DNA of 64,000 nucleotides. Origin: Acheta domesticus. Taxonomy: Eukaryota > Arthropoda > Insecta > Orthoptera > Gryllidae. The stretch is taken from positions 38,080,389 through 38,144,388 of the forward strand of contig JAHLJT010004567.1 in NCBI GenBank assembly GCA_031308135.1. Reading direction: 5' to 3'. This document shows positions 1-12,228 of the stretch, piece after piece. Numbering within the stretch: the stretch's first letter is position 1; every line of letters begins with the position of its first letter. A program made the position numbers and the translations under genes. The notes beneath the pieces are model-generated. The model saw only the letters and a list, made by a program, of their open reading frames with translations, did no database searches and had not been told where the DNA came from.

Positions 1-720
1 TCTCCAAGTTATATTACCCAATCGATCTGGCTAATGTCGCGGCCCCTCGAATTTGAAACTGATATTTTAATTTTTGGGAGCACTTTACATGATTCCGCTG
101 GGACATTTTTAACATTTTTAAAAAATGGCACCAACGTATTTTGATTAAAATTCCTTATTGGATAGTGAGAAAGTCGTTTCAGAGAATATCTCGGTTCTCA
201 TGTTCGTTGAAAACCTTGATATTTGGGAAATTGAAATAATTTAAAGATTTTTCGGCGTCTTCCTTACAATTACAATTATCAAGATTTTTTTCTTAATGAA
301 GTGTGTTCATCAAAAACTAATAATCTAATCTAAAAATAATGTCGTGTTCAATTCTCCAAAATTATGGATATTTATTGCAAAATTGTATGTAAAACATAGA
401 CAATTTATATTGTCTTTAAACAATTCATTCTTAAAAACGGCACACAATGTTTTCATTAAATATGGACCTTAGAAGGCGTGATGGACACTTATGAGAATGG
501 TGCAGGACTCATGTTCGTTAAAATGCCTGATTTTTCGAAAATTTAAAAAATTAAAACAATTTCGGCGTCTTCCTACAACTACAATTCTTAAGATGCAATT
601 TTTTTCTTAATGAAATGTGATCATCAAAACCAGATCTTCCAATAAGGCCATGTTGAATTTTTCGAAAATATTAGTATTTTTTGAGTAATTTGGCTTGAAA
701 CATTTGCTGCGCTTCGTGAA
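1..720 (-). repeat. Dispersed repeat family, copy 1 (reverse orientation)
   Basis: This AT-rich stretch carries landmarks found, in the opposite orientation, at 26740-28020 and 57890-59240. The clearest is a 'ttcggcgtcttcct' block (near 251 and 561), whose complement appears near 27570 as 'ggaagacgccgaa'. The stretch holds two internal sub-repeats about 310 bp apart, each with the 'ggcgtcttcc' block followed by a T-rich run and 'cttaatgaa'. No open frame looks coding. The copy continues off the left edge, so its true end is unknown. Confidence 0.55.
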
Positions 721-1439
721 CATAAAATGAATGGTGATGCCAGGCAGTTGAATGCAATGTAAGTTACTATTTGCATATTATTTCTTTTCGTTTCTTACAT
801 TCGAGATTTTGTTATACGTTTTGAAATTAATCTTTCAGGAATTATTTAAAACCTATTTTAAATTACGTCCTTTAAATGAGTTAAACGAATAGATGATTTC
901 GCTTTGCTTAGTAACAGCTGGGAAGAAGGTGGGAATAAACCGAAAAGCAAGCCCAAGTAAGAGATTAGGAAGCTCACTATACGGAAGTCTGTGCCACTCT
1001 GTAGCACCATTGGTTTCTTTCTGCGATTCATAAATTGACAAATTCATGCCTTTTCTCCTCCACTGCACTTCGTGCTTTCTAAAATTACAGATTATTTATA
1101 TACTTATATTTGCAGGTTTACTGTGTTGTCCTAGAGCGTTCCTCAGAATAATTTTTCCTACTTTCTTCACTTGATAACATCCATTTATTTACCCATCGAC
1201 CTCTTGCCATCTGTTTCTGCCGCCACTTGTGTCCGCAACGCGCCCTCGTTTCTCCTCCGTCAGCTGCCTCCACCGCCGCCGCTGCCTCTTCAAACAAGGC
1301 GCGCTCGTCCACATCAGGTCATTAGGCCGTCGCGGTGGCCTGTGCGATACCAGGAAGATGTCAGCGCTAATGAGCTGCCTCGCGACCAGAGCGGAACTAG
1401 CGATCGCGGGCGGCGCAGTGCACGCCGCACTCGCACACG
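721..1439. other. No recognisable gene; CpG-rich lead-in to minisatellite
   Basis: I see no supported gene here. From about 1190 the base composition switches from AT-rich to GC- and CpG-rich, with a run of proline-type codons near 1265-1290, and it leads straight into the minisatellite. A copy of the four-locus conserved motif lies at 985-1009. Confidence 0.5.
985..1009 (-). repeat. Conserved ~40-bp motif, copy 1
   Basis: Read on the minus strand, this is 'tggtgctacagagtggcaca' followed by 'gactt'. It matches the motif at 26648-26683, 37799-37838 and 56290-56331. Similarity continues weakly for another ~35 bp on the 'gactt' side ('cttcctaatctcttacttgg'). Confidence 0.6.
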
Positions 1440-3480
1440 CACACGCACTCCCACTCCCACTCGCATTTGTATTCGCACATCCACGGCGCACTTGCACACG
1501 CAGAGAATATCCACGCCGCAATCGCTCACGCACATCCACGGCGCACTCGCATACGCACATCCACGGTGCACCCGCATACGCACATCCACGGTGCACTCGC
1601 ATACGCACATCCACAGCGCACTCGCACACGCACATCCTTGGCGCACTTCCACTCGCCCATCCACGGCGCACTCACACACGCAGATTACATCCACGCCGCA
1701 ATCGCTCACGCACATCCACGCCGCACTCACACACGCACATCCACGCCGCACTCGCACACGCACATCCACGCCGCACTCGCACACGCACATCCACGCCGCA
1801 CTCGCACACGCACATCCTTGGCGCACTTGCACTCGCCCATCCACGGTGTACTCGCCCATCCACAGCGCATTCGCACACGCAGAGTACATCCACGCCGCAC
1901 TCGCACACGCACATCCTTGGCGCACTAGCACTAGCCCATCCACAGCGCACTCGCACACGCAGAGTACATCCACGGCGCACTCGCATACGCACATCCACGG
2001 TGCACTCGCACACGCACATCCACGGTGCACTCGCACACGCACATCCACGGTGCACTCGCACACGCACATCCACGGTGCACTCGCACACGCACATCCACGG
2101 TGCACTCGCACACGCACATCCACGGTGCACTCGCACACGCACATCCACGGTGCACTCGCACACGCACATCCACGGTGCACTCGCACACGCACATCCACGG
2201 TGCACTCGCACACGCACATCCACGGTGCACTCGCACACGCACATCCACGGTGCACTCGCACACGCACATCCACAGCGCACTCGGACATCCACGGCGTACT
2301 CGCACTCGCCCATCCACAGCGCACTCGCACATCCACGGCGCATTCGCACATGCATATCCACAGCGCACACGCAAATGCATATCCACGGCGCACACGCACA
2401 TGCATATCCACGGCGCACACGCACATGCATATCCACGGCGCACACGCACATGCATATCCACGGCGCACACACACATCCACGACGTACTCGCACACGCAGA
2501 GTGCATCAACGGCGCAATTGCTCACGCACATTCATGGCGCACTCGCATACGCACATCTATGGCGCACTCGCCCATCCACAGCGCATTCGCACATCCACGG
2601 CGCATTCGCACATGCATATCCACGGCGCAATCGCTCACGCACATCCACTCGTACAAGCACATCCACGGCTCACTCACACTCGCACATCCTTGGCGCACTC
2701 GCACTCGCCCATCCACGGCGCATTCGCACACGCAGAGTACATCAACGGCGCAATTGCTCACTCACATTCATGGCGCACTCGCATACGCACATCTATGGCG
2801 CACTCGCCCATCCACAGCGCACTCGCACATCTACGGCGCATTCGCACATACATATCCACGGCGCACTCGCACACGCACATCCACAGCGCACTCTCACATC
2901 TACGGCGTACTCGCACTCGCCCATCCACAGCGCACTCGCACACGCAGAGTACATCCACGGCGTAATCGCTCACGCACATCCACGGTGTACTCGTACACGC
3001 ACATCCACTGCTCACTCACACACGCACATCCTTGGCGCACTCGCACTTGGTCATCCACGGCGCACACGCAGAGTACATCCACGGCGCATTCGCTCACGCT
3101 CATCCACGGCGCATCCGCATATGCACATCCACGGCGCACTCGCATATGCACATCCACGGCGCACTCGCATACGCACATCCACGGTGCACTTGCACACGCA
3201 CATCCTTGGCGCACTCGCAGAGGCAGAGTACATCCACCGTGCACTCGCACATGCACATCCACGGCGCACACGCACATCCACAGCGCATTCTCCCATCCAC
3301 AGCGTACTCGCCCATCCACAGCGCACTCGCCCATCCACAGCGCACTCGCCCATCCACGGCGCACTCGCCCATGCAGAGTACATCCACGGTGCAATCGCTC
3401 ACGCACATCCACAGCGCACTCGCCCATGCAGAGTACATCCACTGTGCAATCACTCACGCACCACGGCGCACTCGCACTCG
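1440..3480. repeat. 25-bp CpG-rich minisatellite, roughly 80 units
   Basis: The unit is a near-perfect 25-mer containing 'atccacggtgcactcgcaca'. Successive 'cacggtgcac' starts are exactly 25 bp apart, for example 2046 and 2071. Copies at about 1990-2270 are almost identical, while those on either side are diverged, with variants ending in 'catgcatatcc' at 2340-2470 and 'catccttgg' or 'cagagtacatcc' elsewhere. Because 25 is not a multiple of three and the unit lacks stop codons, several frames on both strands stay open for hundreds of codons. The encoded His/Thr/Arg/Ala-rich or Cys/Val-rich repeats are therefore best read as a by-product of the repeat, not as protein genes. Confidence 0.9.
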
Positions 3481-5546
3481 CACTGGTACAAAATTTGTTG
3501 GATCAACATTTTGTGAGGGATTGATCTGGCTACATGGGTTTGCATACAGAGGGAGCAGGGGGGCGGTGGCCCCCTGTGAAAGTTCTGCATGTCACCCTCT
3601 TAGCTTTAGGTAATAAGTTTTTTCCGCCTTAAATCCTTTCCGCTGAGTCCCTGATTAACCCATTTTTTAACCTGAACATTTGGAGAATTGTTATGCGGCA
3701 TTAGGAGAAGAGGTTATCTGGCCATCTAGCCTGTGGCCACTGTGCCATCTATGTCGTCTGGCACTCTCTAAATGGTTTAATGTAAAATACATTCTATTTT
3801 ACTTGTATCGTTAATCGATGTCCGTGTGTATTTGCTTGATATACTAGCAAAATGTCGTATGTAAATAAAGTTCAGAGGAAGAGGTCCGAGAAATCTGGGA
3901 AGTGTAGTCGCCCATCCCCCCTTGTTTTGGGCTGCCCACATCATTATCTGGCTGTGATTCCTGAGCTACTAATTTTCAGTCATTCAGATAAGTCAGTTCC
4001 ATACATACGAGGCTGTAGGCAGGTTTACAGGTTACTATAAGTTATCGATCTCTTCTATAAACTGTTTTTGCCCATTTTACAAATGTTTCCTTGTCATTAA
4101 TAGGTTTAAGAAACTTCTCTAGATAAATGTTCTCGAACATCTGTCACACGTCATCTCGAACCACAAATTCTTCTAATGTGAGAAGATTTAATTAAAGACC
4201 ACAATGACCTTGTTGAATACACAACTGAATCTTCACCTGGGAACTGAAACAAATTGCTTCCAAACTTCGTATTGTCAAAAATTGCACGTATTCGATGGTT
4301 CACTTCACTTATCACTCATACCCGAGCATATGAATTAACAATCAAAACACTCATAAGGAAGGTTTATTACACTCCATACATTGCTCGTAAACGCAAATAT
4401 CATAGCGGAAGCTTGATCTAAAAACGGTCGAAGCGCCTCTAACGGCGTGTCCTGTCCTTAGGCAAGTAAATCCTAACGAAGTGATAACACTTTGTCTTAT
4501 GCTCCTTATCCCATACTTTGACTTGGGGTTGGTTATATGAAAATAATAGTAAAGCTTTTGTAAGTTGTTTTTGACTTTTTCTAGTTCTAAAAAAATACTA
4601 CGCCAGTGTTAATGGCCGTAAATGATTAGATTATCTTCGATCAGGTGCCGATTTAGGAAAGAAATGTTGGAATAATACTCCATTTTATACTTGTAAGAAT
4701 GTTACTTTGGAAAGACGAGTTCAAAGAAATGTCTCTCTCCTCTGCATGGAGTAAGATTCCGTTCTTGAATCCAGTGACGTAAATAGCAAGTCTCGCTCTA
4801 AATATTTCTTCTGATAACAGAAAGCTTTACAGGGCAAACAAATGTTTTTATGAAGTCGTGTACATTGGCACTTGTGTTTTCTCACAGAATATAATGATAT
4901 AACTTTCTTGCAACATAATTCCCTCAGTTTACTTTTACCAGAAACTGCAATACACATTTCTCGTTATTGTAACCCTTTTTGTTTGTACGTTTCTGCTCAC
5001 AATTCGGAACAATAGTCGCCCGTGCGTGTCTGTAGAAAGGGCAAAGGTTAAGTATTATTTGATCATTTAAACTCATGTATGATATAAATAAAATGGTAGT
5101 ATAATTTAATGATGAAAAATTCGCAATTTACTACATTCGTTCGTCTATGCACATTGTGAACGTTTACAACTACTGCATATTTTTTGTGTGCTGAAACTTC
5201 GTAATCATCCAGCGATTATTACTTCACTAACAATAATCATATAAATAATTTATTGTATGCATAACCAACAAGCGAGTGGTGCATTTTGAGTTCGTATTGC
5301 GTTTTTTTCTTTCTTCAATATGTCAATCATGATAATGGGGAATTGTGTTCTAATGATCTTTATGGCTGACTGGCAAGTTTAAACAAATAATTTAAAAGAG
5401 ATTAACAAATATGAGCCGCAAGTCCTCATCCTAAACTGTTATCTCATTAGAGTATAAAGAGTATACAGTTTCAAACAATAACACAATTAAACATTTAAAA
5501 AATTAGTAGCATAATTAATATCATAAAATGGTCTTGTATTAATTGA
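3481..5546. other. Intergenic, nothing recognised
   Basis: AT-rich sequence with a short G-rich patch near 3548-3580. A 78-codon open frame on the minus strand (4721-4957) is rich in Cys but matches nothing I know. No gene, RNA or transposon ends are supported. Confidence 0.4.
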
Positions 5547-6572
5547 CGCGGTCGACGTAAAAAGGGCACATATTCAAAGAAACTGTTTTGAGAAAAACGG
5601 TGTCAAAATTTTGTTTGTGTATATAATTTTTGTGACTTTTGATAATGAGATAATAATAACTGAAATATAAAAAGTAGTGATTCAACTCATGTTATACGCA
5701 TACAAAAGAAAGACACAACTCATTCCTTGTTTGAAAACAATTTTCATGCATGGGGTTTTGTGTCCTTTTTTCTCACATCAAATTTTAGGCAATATAATGG
5801 AATAACAGCGTCAAATACACGGAATAATATCTTAATACAGAGTGAGTAATAGCTTTTAGAAATATATTAGACCATTGCGCAACAAACTTAAATGTTTTGT
5901 TTGCAACAAAGACAATGTGCTTAACAACAAGAAATTCGAGAACATGAAAGAAAAAGGCTCATTCTTTAAATCTTCTTTTAATAAATTAAAATATTTTCTA
6001 TAAGTTAACTTCCTCTTCAACTAGAAATCGGTATAAACATTTTACATCAGCAACTTTCATATGATTTACATCAGGATGTAGAGATTTTCCAGTAGTATTT
6101 CAAATCCTTGTACACCAGGTATACGCTTTAAAGTTTGGTGTATGTACGAGAACACAGGACAGACACAGATAAGAAATTTTATGACCAATTATCCCGAATG
6201 GAGTTTACTTTTACAAATGGGCTTTCCATATGATGATGTCCCTCTTAAAGCAAAATTCCTTCTTCATTACAACTTGACATCACATCACGTCTTTCATCAC
6301 ATCTTTGTGATGTAGGATCATGACCAACTCGTACATCATTTATGTCACTATTATCACTCATTTCGTTCTAAACAAAAAAGCGATAATACCTTTACATTCT
6401 ACCTGCTTCTCACGTACTCTGCACAGTTGCTTTCAAACGTCGGTACAAACCTCAGTTTTCAAGATACACAAATGAAACTTCAACCACGTCCACTAAAGAA
6501 CACGGCAAACACTAACAGCATTCTGCGTAAAAAGGGTCTACAGGTTTATGTTCCCTTTTTACGTCGACTGCC
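5547..6572. mobile_element. Non-autonomous TIR DNA transposon, ~1.03 kb
   Basis: Inverted arms at 5541-5572 and 6547-6578 match over 32 bp with three mismatches; the core is 'gtcgacgtaaaaaggg'. If the outermost bases are the target duplication, the flanks are 'ttaattga' on the left and 'tcaattga' on the right (7 of 8 identical), giving element ends at 5547 and 6572. A second copy of the arm core, 'gcgtaaaaagggtctac', lies just inside the right end near 6527. The interior has a short minus-strand open stretch starting with ATG at 6363, but I recognise no transposase. An 8-bp duplication would suit the hAT or P superfamilies; the family is not settled. Confidence 0.7.
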
Positions 6573-9129
6573 TCAATTGAGAATAATGTTCATATTATGT
6601 TAGAAAAAATATCTTATTGAAATTTCACTTCAGAGTAAAAACGAGAAATTATGGTAATTAGACTCAGAACAGCATTTGAATACATTTTAATTGTGAATTT
6701 TATTTATTCGGTACTTTAGAACCTTGAACTCCAAGGAAATCTGTAAGACTTAAGTTTTCTACAGTGCTTGTCAGTCAAGCAGTCAAGATTCCTCATATTC
6801 TTCAAATGAGTTACCTAAAAGGAAAAGGTATGAATTGTTATCTTCACATCCAAGTTAATTGAAGGTAACTAGTGAAAAATACTTGGGAGGTAAATGATTT
6901 ATAAGGTGTTTTCTTCGGTATATGACAATCGTTTCGTTGCTTTGTGCATTTCACAACTCTGTCTCAAGGTCTCTCTCACTTTGTTGATAAGGAAAAACGT
7001 TTATCGTGAGATAGAATTATGCGGGATTTGCTACTCTTTCTACTGTATTTTAAATCTTAAAATGTCTAAAGACACAATCTGAGTGATTTATATCCATTCC
7101 CAAGCAAAATGCCAGTGTACTTCCACTTTCATTATTTTTTTCAATTTTTTGTTCGAATCATTTTTTGGATACGTGTATTTGGGTTAGAATTAAGTACTTT
7201 CTTATTTTGTTGTGACCAATCTCAGACACTGTTACCATCACAGATGATGTCGTAGTTCTACTGATGTTGCTAACCCCACTAGCTTATTATCAAGGCAACA
7301 TTTATTTCTAGAAGAGAGGGACAAGTTGATTTACCAAAAATCTTTCAAGTGTGACCCAGGTGATATCCTTTTCCTTCGTATTTTTCGTGGGTGTGATACA
7401 TTATCCAGAATGAGGAAGGAAAGAAAACAGTCTGCAGTTCGTATCAGAAAAAATGTAATGTATCCAATATAATCAATGTAATCAGGCAGAAGCTGCAGCA
7501 GAATAAATTGCTGAAGTAGGTGAAAAATTGTCGATTAGACCGATAGAGAAATGATGAACACGCGCACTGTACGATTTCCATTACAAAATATTTGCAAAGC
7601 CGTTGATAAAAACTAAGTTTCGTCTCGCCAGGAAGCCACCTGCGCGTGACGCAGTTCGCGTGACACGGCTTTCGCACCTACCATCAATTCAAGTTTGGGA
7701 TTAGAAAAGAGTCCTTAGGATTGGGGCTGGAGGGCTATCACACAAATGCCCAATTAAAATATAATGAAATGTTCCTTCACAAATCTTGCTTCATGTAATT
7801 TGCCCATATTAATTTTTTTTCGTGGGTAAAAACAGCACATTTTTAAGGTGAGCATCGTTTGGTATATGGTTTTTGAATAAATGTCTCAGACAAAAACTGT
7901 ACAAAATTTTAGCCCCCTTGGAAGTTGACTTGAGTGATTTTTCTTCAGGGCTTCTGGTTTGAGTTATGGTGGACCCACCCCCTCAAAAAAGGTGGAAAAA
8001 TGCCGGGTATTCGGACTCCCCGCCCCCCAGTTAACACGGTGTGACAGGTCGAAAATCTGAAGTTTGAAGTAGAGCCATGCTACATACAACATACCAAAAG
8101 AAAATGTTTTTATGACCGTTTTCCAGATAAAATTTGAGTGTTGATTGGACATTCTACGATTAATATAGTTTTAGATATTGGCAAATATCATGTCGACTGA
8201 ATCATTTCACGATATCATAATGTACCTAAGATGCATTCTTGTCTACTTCCGTGCATTCACGTGCATTCACTGACTTCAAATCACATCCTTTCAACCTTAA
8301 CGAAGGCAACCCGAACAAAGAGATTCTTCTATTGTAGTGATATGGAGACGGCTGGAGAGAGAAGAGAACGCCAGATTTCAGCATGGAGTTCAACGGGCAG
8401 CGAAAACATTGCACTTCTTTGTTGATTAGATTATCCTGTTCATGGGAACAGTTTTTAATATAAACATACTAATAATTAATGTTACTCTGATATCTCATAT
8501 CTTTTTCGCCCTATTTACCCCATTTTTTTAACTGCTGTATTCAAAGTCAATTCTAAATGTAGAACAAAATAATTTTGTTTCGGTTACATTTTGTAGCAAT
8601 CTGCTAACATTTGTAACGACACGATCTGCGCCGACACTAAATTAGAAATTACGATGCATACCTAAGATGTTCAAATTGAAATTCATTATTTTCCATGTAA
8701 ATGCTTATCCACTTCTTTTCTTAACATCTTTTGAAATAGTAATGTTGTTTATTTGTTTATTAACTGGTTACATTTCATTGAATATCTTGCTCATCACATT
8801 TGTTCGGAATTTAGGTTTTGGCTCCCCGCTCTTTTTTAATGTTCCTGGATGTCACATTGCTTTCTTCCTCCATTGACGTCTTTGGCGATGTAGAGGGAAG
8901 TCGTTAACCAACCACGGCATTATGTTGTGGTTAGGTAACTTCCAGATCGACGACAGTTAGAATTAAATTACTCCATTGTATAAAATGAATGTAACAATTG
9001 TACGAGAATCACTCCTATACAGCTCAACCGATTTTAATGTTGTTTCTGGTGTAGAAATATCACGACCCAACGTAGAATCTTATATCGCTTTTCTGGTCGA
9101 CGATCTGTTTATGGTGACCTTTTTTAAGG
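6573..9129. other. Intergenic, nothing recognised
   Basis: AT-rich sequence with only short, random-looking open frames. There is an imperfect hairpin near 8897-8943 around 'ggaagtcgttaaccaaccac', and a C-rich patch at 7974-8032. No gene or complete transposon could be supported. Confidence 0.4.
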
Positions 9130-9300
9130 TCGCATCTTGGTGATATAGCTGTCTCTGGGATTGTTTTAACAGTAGAGGGACTGCAGGGACAAACACACAC
9201 AGGCATGCATGCCGGAGGTGGGCTCGAACCTGCGACCCTTCGAGCCGAGGCAGCTAGGGCCCTTCAGCCTCAGCGACCTCGGCTATCCAGGCCGGCCGTG
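9130..9300 (-). mobile_element. tRNA-derived SINE head
   Basis: On the minus strand, starting near 9299, the sequence has a tRNA-like head. It contains an A-box-like 'tggatagccgaggtcgctga' followed about 35 bp later by a B-box 'ggttcgagccc'. After that comes a non-tRNA body extending toward 9130. The GC content is much higher than in the surroundings. There is no clean clover-leaf for a functional tRNA, so this is scored as a SINE and not a tRNA gene. Confidence 0.6.
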
Positions 9301-9547
9301 ACTTCGTTCAGCGATGAATTTGATTATTCCAAGGTTCCCCAGCGCTCCGCCGAGTATGCCACCCCTCACACATCCGTGTGTTAATATGGAGAGGTTGCAG
9401 ATACAATGCAAGACGGCTAACGGCTCGACCACGCAATGAATTTTGAGAATAGATAAAACATATTAAAACGTATAATGAAATTGAATGGAAAATAAATGTC
9501 TTAAAATTTCCATTAATATCGAAATATTTCATAATTGAAGGGCTCAT

Positions 9548-10285
9548 TAGAACAAGGGGCTATCCCACATTTTTTTGTGAAATTGAGCAATTAGCATTAA
9601 AATAACTTCAATTATTACTATTTTAATGTAATATGTTATTTAACTCCAGTATGAACTTAAACGCAAAGGCAATGTGTTTTAAAAAATACCTGTAAATCAG
9701 CTTCCCAGAAACATCAGTCGAACATGGGGGTATCTCACACAGGTTTTAACTGTTTTTGACGCTAAATAAATATGTAAATAAATCCCCAAAGACAATCCAA
9801 TCTTCTGACTTATTGGTTAGTAGCTTTGTTAACTAGCGAATAGAAATAGTTTTCTAAAAAACGAAAGTTTGTGCCGGCCAAAGTGCGCGTTGACGTTAAC
9901 CTTCGCACAAGAGAATGGTGTACATTCAAGTCATTTTCGAATGTCAAAAAAGATGCTGGGTTTTGTGATCTCTATAAAATGGATAATTATAATACTCAAA
10001 ACGTGTATTTATTTGGACTAGTTAAGTCTTTTTCTTGCAAGAGGGGGTATTTAAAGGACAGAACCAAATGTATAAAACAATTGTAAGCCAAAAATGTAAT
10101 AAGAGTCTCATTCTTTACAGAAAAATGTAATTTTTCTCATTTCTTGCAGAAAGTTACCTTGATATGTATAAAAAAGTACTCCAGAAATATTTTACTGATC
10201 CATGGTTCCTGAGTAATTTTATGAAAGTTTAGTAAAACTCTAAATATCTCAGAACTAGGTCAATGTGGGATAGACCCTTGTTCTA
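9548..10285. mobile_element. TA-flanked TIR transposon, 738 bp
   Basis: The ends read TA + 'gaacaagggg' + 'ctatcccaca' on the left and the reverse complement 'tgtgggatag' + 'acccttgttc' + TA on the right (inner arm from ~10264). The arms match over at least 22 bp with one mismatch, and the flanking TA dinucleotides fit a Tc1/mariner-type TA target duplication. The sub-terminal motif 'tatctcacac' at about 9731 resembles the inner TIR. A 71-codon open frame inside (9871-10086) has no recognisable similarity. Probably a non-autonomous element. Confidence 0.75.
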
Positions 10286-10853
10286 CTGAACTTTTCAATT
10301 CTTTTAAATGTGAAAATATAACGCGGGTATAGAAAAGAACTACAAGAAATAGCTTTTTTTGTTAGTCTGATACACATAGCTTTCCTCTGTTCTTTATTGG
10401 ACTTAGAATATTGAAAATAAAACTTTGGTAAATAGGGACACTGGGTTTTATATATGGAATATAAAGCATTTCTTTTTAACGAGCGACATTGACCTTCAAA
10501 GTCAATCCTTAAAATGTAAAAGCCATCCATATTCAAAATCTGCGGTGAAACGTCTGTTTTGACGTAGACAAGATATCGTGTTTGAGGTGGTATTCTTACA
10601 GTTCCTTTTTAATTTGTTATTAAACGTTGCATAGTCTGAACTTTCATTCATCAGTGATTATTCATTACGCGCATTCTGTGTCTTGGGAGGTTCTGTTCGG
10701 CTGTAATTTTTTCGATACTACTTCGACTAGACGCTTCTCGACAATTCGTCTTCGAGATGTCGGCAATAAGCTTTTTGTTGACCGTTGATGATCTTTTAAC
10801 AGTTGTCTACAAATATTTATATTGTTAAACATCTTTTAAAAGCAGTGAGTTCA
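10286..10853. other. Intergenic, nothing recognised
   Basis: AT-rich sequence between two transposons, with no supported gene. Confidence 0.4.
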
Positions 10854-10959
10854 TACGAAGGACGTCCAGAAAGTAAGAATGCAACGCTTGTTAAAAATCT
10901 AAAAATGAATATCTTTTAATGAAATGTTCAGGATAAGTGCCAAAAGATGTTATAATTTG

Positions 10960-11109
10960 TCCACCTAATCACCGTTGAGGTCAATGCACTTCTGAAGCCT
11001 GGGCACCAGCTTTTGTGTACCCTCGTGGCATACCTTTCGCTCCAACTCTTTAAGTCACTTTTTCACAGTATCCATGACCTCATCATTCGAAAATAGCTAA
11101 TCCGAGGGT
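10960..11109 (-). pseudogene. Mariner transposase, C-terminal part (broken)
   Basis: On the minus strand the sequence encodes fragments typical of a mariner C-terminus: 'NLAPSD' at the 11109 edge, then 'FSNDEVMDTVKK', then 'KLVPRLQKCIDLNGD'. In-frame stops occur after 'VKK' and 'NGD', and a short deletion follows 'PSD', where the third catalytic Asp of the family lies. The remaining small piece (12179-12221) encodes a 'HPLSSPDLA'-like stretch that belongs directly upstream. Confidence 0.8.
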
Positions 11110-11116
11110 GCCAGGT

Positions 11117-12171
11117 TAATACCTTCTATTACTGCAGGCCAAACAACTGTTTCTGTGACGTCAGCACATCTAGGCCTTTCGTTCCGCGATTTGAAGGTTA
11201 GGACCGATTCGAACACACATTGTTTTGCACACAAACTCATTTTCTACGTAAATAAATCAATTGTTTAAATCAATAAATCCTAGTTAAATATAAAATAACA
11301 TATTTATTATAAACGGACGACTGATTTAAGGCCATATTTTATGAAATATTTTTTAACATGTCATCAAATTCTTGCATACTATTTAACACATTACATTCTC
11401 TGGATTTTCAATGAAAATACATTATTCCAAGTGTACTCTTAAATGCGAGTTAAAATTAGCATAATATAATATTCATAATAATAATGTTGAAACCATGACA
11501 GTAAAATAATTAAACATAACCTCATAACTTTGCATCAAGCTAAGATTAAATAAATGCTTCTTAAGATTCAATGTAAAAACAACCGTTAAAACTGAACGTG
11601 TCTATGGGGGAAAAAGATACTTTTACTTTCTAGACGCAGAACAAGGGACCGTATTAGCAATTGCTCAATAAATCAAGAGAAACTGGACGAAAATTATTCG
11701 ATTGATAAGGAAGTCTTCGACGGTTTACAAGTCGTAATTAAGATTTGTGTGCTAAAATGTTCAACCCCTAGTCATTTGTTTTAAATTTATTACAATTTTG
11801 TTCTGGAATCAATTAGAAACGTTTTCTTACCTTGGAATGCTGATTTGGTAGAAACTTTCGTCTTCTTTTGTCGCATGTCCATTTCTTTTGCAACCGGAAC
11901 GAAAACACCAATGCTCGGTTCCCCGTCTCGAGTCATAATTTCTCCGACATTTGAGACAACACTATTTAAAACCCATATTATGAATTTTAAATACAGTAAG
12001 AATTTAAGTATAAAGTTGTCGATAACCGCGGCACAGAAGAAAGCTCTGACACTATCGTTGCATAAACCGAAGCAAGATGGCTGTCGAATATGGTCATAGT
12101 CGGCCTACGTACTCCTACGTTACATGCAGCTAATGACGTAGTTGTTAGGCCTTTACTAATAGAAGGTATTG
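11117..12171 (-). mobile_element. Nested TIR element 1, P-superfamily candidate
   Basis: Inserted in the mariner transposase with a perfect 7-bp target duplication 'gccaggt' (11110-11116 and 12172-12178). The TIRs match at about 27 of 31 positions; the left begins 'taataccttctatta' and the right, complemented, 'caataccttctatta'. On the minus strand near 11829-11960 is an open stretch with a C-x4-C pair ('HWCFRSGC') followed by 'KEDESFYQIS' and a good splice donor. This resembles the start of a THAP zinc-finger domain, which P-element transposases carry at their N-terminus. The family assignment is inference; the insertion structure is directly visible. Confidence 0.75.
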
Positions 12172-12228
12172 GCCAGGTCCGGGGAGGAGAGGGGATGAGT
12201 TACAATGTCCCGTCCATACGACGCGAGC

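Noticed and set aside
1440..3480. CRISPR-like array
   Set aside because: Units are contiguous with no unique spacers, and the context is eukaryotic.
1171..3516. Very long open frames (up to 781 codons) on both strands
   Set aside because: They coincide with the 25-bp minisatellite, whose unit has no stop codon; several frames are open at once and the encoded repeats rotate through frames.
4721..4957. Cys-rich 78-codon open frame
   Set aside because: No recognisable domain, no splice context and no neighbouring exons; could be chance.
9213..9299. tRNA gene
   Set aside because: A- and B-box-like motifs are present, but no proper acceptor stem or clover-leaf; it is followed by a SINE-like body.
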